NCBI RefSeq assembly: GCF_900186955.1
Contig: NZ_LT906438.1
Coordinates: forward strand, 2,790,001 to 2,854,000
Direction of reading: 5' to 3'
Length of the DNA: 64,000 bases
Source: Bacillus pumilus
Lineage (GTDB): Bacteria > Bacillota > Bacilli > Bacillales > Bacillaceae
The stretch's first letter is position 1; the number at the start of each line of letters is the position of its first letter. Both the position numbers and the translations under genes were made by a program. Below, piece after piece: positions 52,494 to 61,184 of the stretch. Under the pieces are notes generated by a model. It did not search any database. It was not told the DNA's origin and was given only the letters and a program-made list of their open reading frames with translations.

Positions 52494-53045
52494 TTATTGA
52501 TTAAATGTATATTCGCGCGTAAATGAAGACGTGTCAGAAACGTCCTTACCGGACATTTCGTAAATTTCCCACGATAAATTAACGCTAGTAACTTCGTTTG
52601 GTGACGTATTCGACATAGGCCATGCGTAAAAGAAGTCGAGCCTATCGCCTTTGTTCTTCAGCTTAGGCGTACCTTCTTCCGATACTTTGATTAATTCTTC
52701 CGGACCGAGTTCTTCACCTGTGTTTAACTTAATCGTTTCGGATGCCGGAAAGGCTTCGAAGGAAGAATGGCCGATATTTTCGATCGAACCTTTTATTGCG
52801 ATATGGGCGCTTGACGGCGAAATAAGAATTCGATCAACTTTTATATTCAGCCCGTCGATATTATCCTCGTCATTAATTTCCGAACTATAGGCCCACAGAT
52901 CGCTGTCCTCACGTAAGTTTTCATTTGCGTTGGTTTCTTCCGCTTGGACCTCTTCGTCTTTACTACTCGGCTGAGTATTCGACGAACACCCCGCAACTAT
53001 CAGCAAGGCTATTACTATAGAAAAAAGTAGTCTAACACGCTTCAT
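52494..53045 (-). CDS. Lipoprotein of prophage B
   Basis: A 183-residue lipoprotein: signal peptide with lipobox VAGC (Cys20), an acidic tether (KDEEVQAEETNANENL) and a single beta-domain. It lies beyond the holin gene, a usual place for morons, and ends at a bidirectional terminator. The function is unknown. A TATAAT upstream lacks a good -35 box, so its expression is unclear. Confidence 0.72.
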   Translation of the reverse strand: MKRVRLLFSIVIALLIVAGCSSNTQPSSKDEEVQAEETNANENLREDSDLWAYSSEINDEDNIDGLNIKVDRILISPSSAHIAIKGSIENIGHSSFEAFPASETIKLNTGEELGPEELIKVSEEGTPKLKNKGDRLDFFYAWPMSNTSPNEVTSVNLSWEIYEMSGKDVSDTSSFTREYTFNQ

Positions 53046-53137
53046 TTAACCACGACCTTTTTCTTTTAATTATACGTTATTGTTATGTAGAACGGCTACC
53101 TACGTTTTTATACGTAAGCAACCGCCGAAAGTTCCTC

Positions 53138-53377
53138 TTATTTCTTGCCGACCTCATCTAACGCTTTTCTTTCGCGCGCTTTCTTGGATACATCGTTATC
53201 TTTCCAGTACGCCAAAAGCGAAGTCGCCCCGAGGAACAACAGCGCAATAAAATCGGACACCGCCGCCTCGTCTACCGGAATCGTCTGCACGCCAAACATC
53301 GTTAGCCCGCTATTTACGAGAGCCAACGCAAGTAAAATAAATCGAGTCACCGTTCCTGCGCTAATATTCTTCTTCAT
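53138..53377 (-). CDS. Holin, SPP1 family (prophage B)
   Basis: A 79-residue membrane protein with two hydrophobic segments (about 11-30 and 40-58; GTVTRFILLALALVNSGLTM) and a charged tail. It is homologous to the prophage A holin. Its ATG overlaps the amidase stop (ATGA). Confidence 0.85.
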   Translation of the reverse strand: MKKNISAGTVTRFILLALALVNSGLTMFGVQTIPVDEAAVSDFIALLFLGATSLLAYWKDNDVSKKARERKALDEVGKK

Positions 53378-54213
53378 ACGCTATACCCCGCTTTCTTTAG
53401 TGCCGCCACTAATTTGGCGCGTGTTGCGGACCCGTAAATACCGTCGTTTGCGATGCCTGCCTGCGTCGACTGGAATCGCTTGACTGCGTTAGCCGTTTTC
53501 GGACCGTAGATGCCGTCGATGCCGTTATTCTTCGCCCCTTTGTCCGGGTAGAAATATACGGCTGCCAATGCGTTCTGAAGTTGCGTAACTGCCGTGCCGC
53601 GAGCACCTTGACGGATCACGCCGGTCGGTACCGCTAATTTTTTGGACGGCGCTTTTGGTTTAGTCGCTTTCACCGGCTTAGTCGCTGTGCCCGTTTTTGC
53701 AGGCGCTTTGGTTCCGTTTAGTGCTGCGAGCTCTTTCGCAATAGCCGATTTAACTGCGCCCCAACGACCTTCATCGAGCACACGATGCGGGCAGTGTTTT
53801 CCGCTCCAATCTTCGTGCTTTTTGACGCGATCGACGCCCCATCCGTGTTCTTTTAGAAGCTGCGCAATGAATTTAATCGCCAATGCTTCTGCCTTTTTAT
53901 AGCGCTCGCCTCCGGATTTTGAATAGCACACCTCAACGCCGATTGACGTTCTGTTTCCGCTGTTTGGTCCGGAGCCATCTCCGCAGTGCCAAGCGTTTCT
54001 ATTTACCGGTATCCCCTGACGAACCTCTACGTCATCTACTGCGAAGTGGTACGATACCTGATTGTTATTTCCGTTCATATACGAGATTTCATTTTTAGCT
54101 GGCGCATCGTTAGCTGTGTTATGGAACGTGATGTATTTCGCGTCCATCGCATTCGGACATTTAATTCCGTACTTACTCGGAGATACAAGATCCTGCGTCA
54201 CTTTAATCGTCAT
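53374..54213 (-). CDS. N-acetylmuramoyl-L-alanine amidase endolysin
   Basis: A 279-residue endolysin of the XlyA/Amidase_2 type. Zinc ligands are H31 (ITFHNTAND), H133 (KKHEDW) and C141 (KHCPH). A Lys/Ala/Pro-rich linker leads to a PG_binding_1 domain (YPDKGAKNNGIDGIYGPKTA) that is nearly identical to that of the prophage A endolysin. It hydrolyses the muramic acid-alanine bond at lysis. Confidence 0.93.
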   Translation of the reverse strand: MTIKVTQDLVSPSKYGIKCPNAMDAKYITFHNTANDAPAKNEISYMNGNNNQVSYHFAVDDVEVRQGIPVNRNAWHCGDGSGPNSGNRTSIGVEVCYSKSGGERYKKAEALAIKFIAQLLKEHGWGVDRVKKHEDWSGKHCPHRVLDEGRWGAVKSAIAKELAALNGTKAPAKTGTATKPVKATKPKAPSKKLAVPTGVIRQGARGTAVTQLQNALAAVYFYPDKGAKNNGIDGIYGPKTANAVKRFQSTQAGIANDGIYGSATRAKLVAALKKAGYSV

Positions 54214-54234
54214 ACAATCGTCTCCCTTTTCGTT

Positions 54235-54501
54235 TTATTTAAAAAGCGCGAGACCTAGCGATAGCAACAAACCCACTACCGTAAGCATCACGCCCCAAAC
54301 CCACTTCGTATTTGCGCGCATGTCTAAAATGTCTGCGCGGTTTTCTTTTGCGAGTGCCAACGCTTCATCCGCTTTCTCGTCCGCTTGGTCTGCTTTTGTT
54401 TTAACATCGTTGAAAAAGTCGACCTTAGTATCGATACGAACGAGCCACTCGCGAATGTCCGAAATCTTTTCGTTTAATTCGGTATTGCTCGGCTCCGCCA
54501 T
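54235..54501 (-). CDS. xhlA: XhlA-like haemolysin/holin-associated protein
   Basis: An 88-residue protein with an amphipathic coiled-coil N-terminus (NTELNEKISDIREWLVRIDT) and one C-terminal membrane segment (VWGVMLTVVGLLLSLGLALF), as in XhlA. It assists holin-mediated lysis. Confidence 0.88.
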   Translation of the reverse strand: MAEPSNTELNEKISDIREWLVRIDTKVDFFNDVKTKADQADEKADEALALAKENRADILDMRANTKWVWGVMLTVVGLLLSLGLALFK

Positions 54502-54531
54502 ACATACGTCTCTCCTTCCAAAATAAAAAGC

Positions 54532-54693
54532 CTACGACTCTTCGGCCGGCGGCTTATCAGCTTCGTATTTATCTCCCGTAATTTCTTCGTATTGTTCCGG
54601 CGTGATCTTTTTCATAACGACCGCGGCTGCGACTTGCTCCTTCGTCCAATCCCCGTCCCCGTAAAACTTCTTGATGATCGAGAACCAGTTCAT
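54532..54693 (-). CDS. xkdX: XkdX family small protein (prophage B)
   Basis: A 53-residue protein (MNWFSIIKKFYGDGDWTKEQ and PEQYEEITGDKYEADKPPAEES) with the family motif near its end. The ATG shares a base with the upstream stop (TAATG). Weak terminator-like AAGCC/GGCTT with a T run follows the stop, as in prophage A. Confidence 0.82.
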   Translation of the reverse strand: MNWFSIIKKFYGDGDWTKEQVAAAVVMKKITPEQYEEITGDKYEADKPPAEES

Positions 54694-54980
54694 TAAATCA
54701 CTCCCTTCATCATTAATGTGAAAACCAATTCCGCCTGCTGTTGACGTACAAGTTCGAGTTCAGACGGAGCCGCTTCCGGAAAGAGACTGTCGATATATTC
54801 CTGAGTAGCCCCTTCGAACCACTCTTCTTTATCCGGATTAAACGTCGCGATAAACAAACCATCCTGCGGCTTAGCTGACGTGAAGCCCTCCGGTACCTCT
54901 TCGCCATTCTCAACGTCGACGAGTATTTCTTCGGCTGGTTGCCACACGTAATTTTCATCGTATTTATATACGCGTATCAT
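54693..54980 (-). CDS. Fibre-associated protein, homologue of the prophage A XkdW-like protein
   Basis: A 95-residue protein (MIRVYKYDENYVWQPAEEIL; PEGFTSAKPQDGLFIATFNP; QEYIDSLFPEA) with the same N-terminal module as 3278-3652. It lacks the long coiled coil of that protein. It has an AGGAGG site and follows the baseplate upper protein gene. Confidence 0.75.
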   Translation of the reverse strand: MIRVYKYDENYVWQPAEEILVDVENGEEVPEGFTSAKPQDGLFIATFNPDKEEWFEGATQEYIDSLFPEAAPSELELVRQQQAELVFTLMMKGVI

Positions 54981-54991
54981 TAAAGCACCTC

Positions 54992-56431
54992 CTATACTTT
55001 CGCCGCCCTAAAACGGAAGCCAAACGTGATAAATTCGTTCGGATTAGCCGTATTAGAGCACGATTGAATACAAACCTTTCCGTCTGTTCCGATATACGTA
55101 CGGTGGTATTGCGGAACATTCGTCGTTCCCACACTCGAAGCCACTCCGATAAAATGCATTGATTGAATCGGAAAGTAATCGGGTAGCAACGTGAATGCGG
55201 CGACGTTATTACCGAGTGCCCCGCCTGCAATTGAGCCGACGATTTCAACAACACCGAACGCGTCCTTCGTGTAGCGTACCGTGTGAGGAAATCCGTCCGG
55301 CGATACGTATTGCTTCCACCCGTTACCTAAAGACGGCGTTTCCCAAGTTGGGGTAGCATCTGCATCCGTTAGTATCCGACGCCATCCGCTCCATACGTTA
55401 TTATTGAGATAATTCGTATAAACGTTATTGAAGTAATCTGTCGCGTACACCCATCCGAATGTTCCTTTACCATTTGTAGCATCGGTCATGTGGTAAAATC
55501 CCCTAAATGATCGGGTATTCGGTAAGTCGCGCGACCGGGCGATTGCGTAAAACGTGCCCTGCCCCAATCCGTTGTTGATTATGGACTCTAAAATGCTTCC
55601 GGATGTGTCTTTTAACGATATTAAGGGCAGGCCAGTATCTTCAGTGATTTTGCGCTGTTGAAAGTTAGCCATAAGATCCTTCGCCGTCTGCAATGCCTCG
55701 TCTACTTTTTGCTGCGCCCCCGACGTAGTTTCCTTCGAGTTCCATGTCGAGCGCTCTTCGTTAGTCACGTGCTTTATAGCATCGTTTGCGTGGGCGGTTA
55801 CTTTTGCTTGCGCGCCGGCCGTCGTCTCCTTGGCGTCCCATTCCGCTTTCTTCTTCGCAGTGACATGGACATCCGAATTATTTGCGTGATCATCTACTTT
55901 TTCTTGCGCTCCAACCTTCGTTTCAACGTTGTCTAAATCTTCGAATTTTGCTTCGATTTCGGCGACGGTTGCTACTACATCGTCATAAAGATCGTTAATT
56001 TGACCCCGCAGCGTTTCAAAGTCATCGATGTAATATTCCGCAACGGGTACGATATTTTGATCGATAAGTGACTGCTCGATGCTGAATCCGAATTTATGAA
56101 TGGATAGCGCTTGGCCGTTCGTGTAATAAAGAATCAATTCGGCTTTTACGTTTCCATAATGACGAATTTCATCCGCCGATAAAACGTACTCGGCCAGTCC
56201 TTCTGGCTTATTTACTAGTGTGATTGCTCGTATAAAACGGCTTCCATCCGCCATCGAAAGGACTAATTTACCTACGACCGCCGATAACGGTAAAGGAACG
56301 CCATCTTTCGTGAGCTTAAAGGATAGACGCGCCGTTTTTATATCTTGCGTGCTGAATTGTATGGCGGCATTGATAGGCCGCTTTGTTTGCGCATTGACGT
56401 CGAATGACAAAGCGCCATCTTTTGCTAACAT
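54992..56431 (-). CDS. BppU-family baseplate upper protein with fibre head domain
   Basis: A 479-residue protein. The N-terminal BppU-like domain (about 1-140: MLAKDGALSFDVNAQTKRPI, GLAEYVLSADEIRHYGNVKA) is followed by a coiled-coil stalk with similar repeats (KAEWDAKETTAGAQAKV, RSTWNSKETTSGAQQKV), a pyocin_knob-like part, and a C-terminal 110-residue head (WKQYVSPDGFPHTVRYTKDA, RTYIGTDGKVCIQSC) shared with the prophage A fibre. It likely recognises the cell surface. Confidence 0.82.
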   Translation of the reverse strand: MLAKDGALSFDVNAQTKRPINAAIQFSTQDIKTARLSFKLTKDGVPLPLSAVVGKLVLSMADGSRFIRAITLVNKPEGLAEYVLSADEIRHYGNVKAELILYYTNGQALSIHKFGFSIEQSLIDQNIVPVAEYYIDDFETLRGQINDLYDDVVATVAEIEAKFEDLDNVETKVGAQEKVDDHANNSDVHVTAKKKAEWDAKETTAGAQAKVTAHANDAIKHVTNEERSTWNSKETTSGAQQKVDEALQTAKDLMANFQQRKITEDTGLPLISLKDTSGSILESIINNGLGQGTFYAIARSRDLPNTRSFRGFYHMTDATNGKGTFGWVYATDYFNNVYTNYLNNNVWSGWRRILTDADATPTWETPSLGNGWKQYVSPDGFPHTVRYTKDAFGVVEIVGSIAGGALGNNVAAFTLLPDYFPIQSMHFIGVASSVGTTNVPQYHRTYIGTDGKVCIQSCSNTANPNEFITFGFRFRAAKV

Positions 56432-56445
56432 CCGTTTTCCTCCCT

Positions 56446-58326
56446 TTAAATAACGTTCGCAGTCGAAGTGATTGGGTCGACGCTGTTGTCGTTATAGCTG
56501 TCGTCAAAGCCCGCACCTTTAACGTAATTTCCGTACGATGAAATTTGCGAGCATGTATTCGTCAGATAAATACCATGACGCATTCCTAGTCCGGTAATGT
56601 CGTTGAACGCGCACATAGACCGCGCAACGCCGGATAAGAAAATGATCCCGTCATAACCGTCGCTTTCGGTTGCTCGCGTTCCGACATCTACAAGCGTATT
56701 AAAAAAGACGCGTACTCTCCGTGAGTCCCCCGATACGGAGATTCCGGAAAAGCCGACGTCCTTTAACACATTATTCGCGACAGTAACGTTATTACAGCGC
56801 CCTTCCTCGATACGGATTCCGTTTCCCTTGACGCCCCGCAAAGTATTAGCCGTTGCAGAACCGTAAGTGCTTCGGGTTATCAGAATGCCGTGGTGACCTA
56901 CGTTGTCGACTACGTTATTTGCAATCGTATAGTTGTAAACGTCGGAGATGTGTATTCCGTGGCGCGCAACAACACCATCTATTACGTTGCCGGAAATAAC
57001 TACGTCGTCGATCGTCTGATAGTCTTTACGACCGTATACCTGAATCGCATGATTCTTCGTAATGTTGGTGATCGTGTTTTCTGTGATAACGTGGTGCTTC
57101 GTTTTATTGACGCGCCCCGTAGGATTTCCGTTTGCATCCTGCGTGTATTGCGTCGTGACTCTCGGAAGAAGAATACGAATACCGGAAGCGCAGTTGTTTA
57201 TCTTGTTGCCGCTAATTCTCGTGTCGTACCATTTGTTGCCGCTGATTGCGTACTCTGTCGTGTCCTCAATGACGTTATCTAGGATTCGGATGACCGAATA
57301 CCAAACACCGTCCGTACTCGTATGAGAATCGACGGCACGCGCCCAGCCGCCTAGCTTGCTTGAACGGCCGAAATAGTTGCCACGAATGACGATATTCCGT
57401 GTGACAGTTTGATCGTACGAACCGAACGCGCCGAAGTTTGCTGATGAACGCATTAAGTCGATCTGAATGGCCGCCGAGAACCATCGATCGCCTACGTAGT
57501 CAGCGTATCCCTTAAACTTAACGTTCTCGATCAAGACGTTCTGATTTCCAGCGCAGTCAAATGCGTGCCCTCCGCATACATCTAGTACGGTAATATCCCG
57601 GATGATAATTCCGTCAGCGTGCGCAAATCCAAACACGGAACATTGTTGTTTGATTACTGCGCCGTTGCTGTCGAAGGTGCCTCCGCCTTCAATCACGATA
57701 TTTCCGTGCCCGTTATAGCCGCTGAAATTATCCGTTTCAAGTCCGTTGACTAGCATTGAACCGACGAAGTTTCTTTTGATAACTGCACCGCCCTGAACGA
57801 TTAGTCGCGTGTTTCTGAAAATCCGAAGCGTTCGCGTTTGCGTATAGTTCCCAGGCGGAACCACAAGCGTAATGGGCGTTGACTTCGACAGGTCCAGCGC
57901 CGCTTGCATCGCGTCATCGAAGTTTCCGTATTTCTCTAAGTACGGACGCAACGAAACAAATACCGCCATATCTTCGATCTTTTTCATCAGCTTCGCGAAG
58001 TCATAGTCGAATCTGTCTTTCGCCGTCGGATGCGTAGATGCATCGAGTGCTACCCGCAGATCGACGACTTCTTTGACGTCTTCACCGTCGTGGTTAACGA
58101 CTAGATTCGCAAAGCGAGCGTTTAAGTTATCTAGGCGATTAGCAGCCGTAAAAAGCCCGTGCTGAATTTGCTCGGACTTGTGTGCGGGCGATGCGTTTTT
58201 ATGGGCATTTAGCTCGGCGGCCGCTTTCGTAAAGCCTTGCTCGATACTATCGAAGTTATCGTTCAAGTTATTACGAGCAATGCGGTCCCACGCCGACGCG
58301 ATCCGCTTTAAAAATACGTTAGCCAT
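56446..58326 (-). CDS. Parallel beta-helix tail spike
   Basis: A 626-residue protein. The first 150 residues are helical (FLKRIASAWDRIARNNLNDN) and attach it to the tail. The rest is a right-handed parallel beta-helix of pectate-lyase/NosD type with many NxxVxxNxI rungs (HVITENTITNITKN, NNVVDNVGHHGILI). Such spikes bind or cut surface polysaccharides such as teichoic acids. No clear catalytic pair can be picked out. Confidence 0.82.
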   Translation of the reverse strand: MANVFLKRIASAWDRIARNNLNDNFDSIEQGFTKAAAELNAHKNASPAHKSEQIQHGLFTAANRLDNLNARFANLVVNHDGEDVKEVVDLRVALDASTHPTAKDRFDYDFAKLMKKIEDMAVFVSLRPYLEKYGNFDDAMQAALDLSKSTPITLVVPPGNYTQTRTLRIFRNTRLIVQGGAVIKRNFVGSMLVNGLETDNFSGYNGHGNIVIEGGGTFDSNGAVIKQQCSVFGFAHADGIIIRDITVLDVCGGHAFDCAGNQNVLIENVKFKGYADYVGDRWFSAAIQIDLMRSSANFGAFGSYDQTVTRNIVIRGNYFGRSSKLGGWARAVDSHTSTDGVWYSVIRILDNVIEDTTEYAISGNKWYDTRISGNKINNCASGIRILLPRVTTQYTQDANGNPTGRVNKTKHHVITENTITNITKNHAIQVYGRKDYQTIDDVVISGNVIDGVVARHGIHISDVYNYTIANNVVDNVGHHGILITRSTYGSATANTLRGVKGNGIRIEEGRCNNVTVANNVLKDVGFSGISVSGDSRRVRVFFNTLVDVGTRATESDGYDGIIFLSGVARSMCAFNDITGLGMRHGIYLTNTCSQISSYGNYVKGAGFDDSYNDNSVDPITSTANVI

Positions 58327-58338
58327 TTAGTTCCTCCT

Positions 58339-59730
58339 TTATTTTGATTCTAGCGCGACCACTCTCGCAGTAAGCGCCGATAAATCCGATACAAGTTTAT
58401 TAAGGTCCACGTTTGCTCCGGAAGAACTGACGATGATCTTCGATAGTTTTATAAAATCAGATGACGATATTAATCCGGCTTTAGATGAACTTGCCATGTC
58501 TACTTGCGGTTTGCCATCCGGACCGACTACGATACTTTGTAGCTTCTGAAAGTCGTTTGACGTCATCAATCCATTGGAAACCGCCGTCGCCGGTCCGTAT
58601 TTCGGAATAGTTGTCGGGTCATAACCGTCGTCAAAGTTCGCATCGCTTCCGATACGTATTCCGGAACCTACCGATGTCCCTTTTACTTTTCCGGACGCAT
58701 CAATCAACTTGGATACGCGCTTCTCAGTCTTCCGAAAGTTTTTCATGTCCGTTTTAATATCGCGTTTCAGCTTTCCGAATGTGTAAACTGGGGACTTATT
58801 CGGATCTGAATAGCGTTCAACTCCGACAACTTTGATCCGCTTGTTGATTCCGAACGGATCGATCATGCACCATACGTAGTCGCCTTTGCGGATGTCTTGG
58901 ACGCCGAAATGTCGTAGCTCCGTATACGTCAGCGTCAAAGATAGCTCGATCGTATCCGTTAGTTCTTCTTGCAATCGAAGCTCTAGTTCATCTGCGTTTT
59001 TATCGGTGTAAGCATCATCGCGAATAGGTGCGGCGTGCTTGATTCCGTAGATTTCCGCAAGTGGACTCGTGTACTCAAGTTCAACCGCGTACGCCTTCGT
59101 CTTGTCGTTCTGTTTGCCGTATCCTCGGATGTACGTCTTTAACGAACTCGTATCGATCTCAACGGATTCGTCGCGGGCATTGAACTTATGCCGAATCTGA
59201 TAATCGGTGTCGCGAGCCAATTCCTTCGCAATGACTACCTTTTTCCCCTCGATGGTATATTCCGCTTTGTATTTATCGAGTATATCTCGCAATAAATCGT
59301 TAGAGAATCCATCGCCGAAATCTTCGAGTTCAAACGTCGCGTCTAGGCCTTCCGGTGAGATGTCGGATGAGTAGCCCGATCCTTCGAGGGCGATCGCAAC
59401 CATGTCGTCTACGGTCATCTTCTTTTTCTTTCCGGACTTACTATAAACATAGTTATCCGCTAGATCGATCAACGGTTTATAGACGCCGGATGCTTCGATC
59501 TTTATCGTTTTATTTGCCGTGACTGGACGCGTCTTCTTGATGACGTATTCCTCTCCGTCGCAAACGAAGATGTTTTCGTTCTCGATCAACCCGAATGAGT
59601 GATCGTTGTTTCTCGTACTCAAAACCGACACGTCAAGCGATTTCTCATTCTCAGCCGTTTCTCGTACCGTACAGTCGTAGTCAGTAAGCGCCTCGACTTC
59701 GCCTCTTACCGTTTTTATAAGTAGCTCCAT
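58339..59730 (-). CDS. Tail-associated protein (Tal), prophage endopeptidase-tail family
   Basis: About 463 residues from the ATG at 59730, which follows GGAGGTG; the longer frame overlaps the Dit gene. The N-terminal 330 residues are the gp27-like Tal hub (MELLIKTVRGEVEALTDYDC, IKTDMKNFRKTEKRV), the C-terminal 100 a stalk with helical repeats. It forms the tip hub of the siphophage tail. Confidence 0.85.
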   Translation of the reverse strand: MELLIKTVRGEVEALTDYDCTVRETAENEKSLDVSVLSTRNNDHSFGLIENENIFVCDGEEYVIKKTRPVTANKTIKIEASGVYKPLIDLADNYVYSKSGKKKKMTVDDMVAIALEGSGYSSDISPEGLDATFELEDFGDGFSNDLLRDILDKYKAEYTIEGKKVVIAKELARDTDYQIRHKFNARDESVEIDTSSLKTYIRGYGKQNDKTKAYAVELEYTSPLAEIYGIKHAAPIRDDAYTDKNADELELRLQEELTDTIELSLTLTYTELRHFGVQDIRKGDYVWCMIDPFGINKRIKVVGVERYSDPNKSPVYTFGKLKRDIKTDMKNFRKTEKRVSKLIDASGKVKGTSVGSGIRIGSDANFDDGYDPTTIPKYGPATAVSNGLMTSNDFQKLQSIVVGPDGKPQVDMASSSKAGLISSSDFIKLSKIIVSSSGANVDLNKLVSDLSALTARVVALESK

Positions 59731-59741
59731 CGCGCCACCTC

Positions 59742-61169
59742 CTAGAAATAATAGAATCGGAAATCGAATTTGATTTCGAATGATCCGCTCGTTCCCGACA
59801 ACACAAATTCGTTCCACCCCGGCTCTAGTCGGATTGTCTGCCGGTTGGTATCTCCGAAAATACTTACGCCGTCTTTACGCGCCTTGACCCCGTCCAAAAT
59901 AACCGTCTCTTTCGACGTCGTATCGCCCGTATATTGCCAAGCATCGCCGGTCGTTTTGTTCGTGATCTTTAACTTAGATGAGGCGCCTTTATACGAAATA
60001 ACGAAAGGCAATCCCAACGGATCAATACGAATAGCCCCCGCATTGTAAATACGGAAGCTCTTTGTCTTATGTTTATAGACCGGAATAGTGTCCTCTAGGT
60101 TTTCACCGAACTGCCAAAGACTCGTGTCAAAAGTAAACGGGTCCTGCGTCGTACCGACCGATTCGCAGTAAGGAGATGCGCTTTCGAACGTTAGTGTAAA
60201 ATCGGCCACGCTTCCGCTTCTCTCCGGATCAAAAGAATCGCTCAATTCGACTCGCCAACGTTTCTTCGGATTGCCCTCCGCGACTAGATAAAACTCGGAT
60301 TCCTGATAAAGAGCGTTATATATTTCGTCGCGTAACAAGTAGAAGTCGGCGGCGTCTTCAGCATACATCGTGCAGTCGGCTGTGATACGGCGATTTCCAA
60401 AATCTTTGCCTGTGCGATAAGATCCGTTTTTTCCCGGGATATTTTCGTAGGTAATATTCGGAGCCGGCGCAGATACGACTAGACTACGTACTAAAACAGA
60501 TAGGTCTCGTGCCATGTCGATAATAGTTCCATTGCGGTATTGAATACGGAAGTTTGCATCCGAACGTGGAATCGCTGAAGAGCGCCCGAAAACAATATCC
60601 GGCGAGAATGCATCTTCATTAAATTTTTCGTCTACGTCAACAACGGATGGTTCCGGTTTTGGCTTCGCTGGCTTATCTACGTCGGTGCTTGTGTCTGTCG
60701 TCTTCTTCGTGTCGTACTTCGTTAGGTTATGCGTCGCGATAATGTTGTTCAATTTCGTCGCGTACGCTGGGTCCGTTGCATATCCGGCACTAACGAGAGC
60801 CTTCGTTGCTTTCCGGTAGTTCGTCTGTCCGACGACGGCTTTGTAGTGATTCGGGTTCCAGCTCGTTCCGTTAATGTATAGCTTCGCGAGGTCCTGCATC
60901 GATTCGTACCAAGACGGATACTTACGGAAGTCAGCGTAAACTTGCACGTTTCTTCCATTGTACACTTCCCACGTCAACATCCGAATAGAAGAGCCTTTGT
61001 ACGAACCTTTTACGCCAAACAAGTTCTTACCTTTCGTGGCCAATCCCGAATTTCCGTAGCCGGATTCTAGGCAGCCCTGCGCAATGACAAGCGACGCGAG
61101 TATGTTGTAATTCCGGTATATTTTCTGCGCGTCCGGCGCTATCGCTTTGATGAAACTAGCGTTGCTCAA
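59742..61169 (-). CDS. Distal tail protein (Dit) with N-terminal glucosaminidase domain
   Basis: A 475-residue fusion starting at TTG 61169 after GGAGGAGGTGAG. Residues 1-150 are a FlgJ/LytG-like glucosaminidase (catalytic Glu E35 in GCLESGYG; SWYESMQDLAKLY; Trp/Tyr-rich). A Thr/Lys/Pro linker (about 155-185) leads to a Sipho_tail Dit domain (RSDANFRIQYRNGTIIDMAR, ENIPGKNGSYRTGKDFGNR). The fusion places a cell-wall hydrolase at the tail tip; such domains are more common in tape measure or Tal proteins. Confidence 0.88.
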   Translation of the reverse strand: MSNASFIKAIAPDAQKIYRNYNILASLVIAQGCLESGYGNSGLATKGKNLFGVKGSYKGSSIRMLTWEVYNGRNVQVYADFRKYPSWYESMQDLAKLYINGTSWNPNHYKAVVGQTNYRKATKALVSAGYATDPAYATKLNNIIATHNLTKYDTKKTTDTSTDVDKPAKPKPEPSVVDVDEKFNEDAFSPDIVFGRSSAIPRSDANFRIQYRNGTIIDMARDLSVLVRSLVVSAPAPNITYENIPGKNGSYRTGKDFGNRRITADCTMYAEDAADFYLLRDEIYNALYQESEFYLVAEGNPKKRWRVELSDSFDPERSGSVADFTLTFESASPYCESVGTTQDPFTFDTSLWQFGENLEDTIPVYKHKTKSFRIYNAGAIRIDPLGLPFVISYKGASSKLKITNKTTGDAWQYTGDTTSKETVILDGVKARKDGVSIFGDTNRQTIRLEPGWNEFVLSGTSGSFEIKFDFRFYYF

Positions 61170-61184
61170 CCGCTCACCTCCTCC

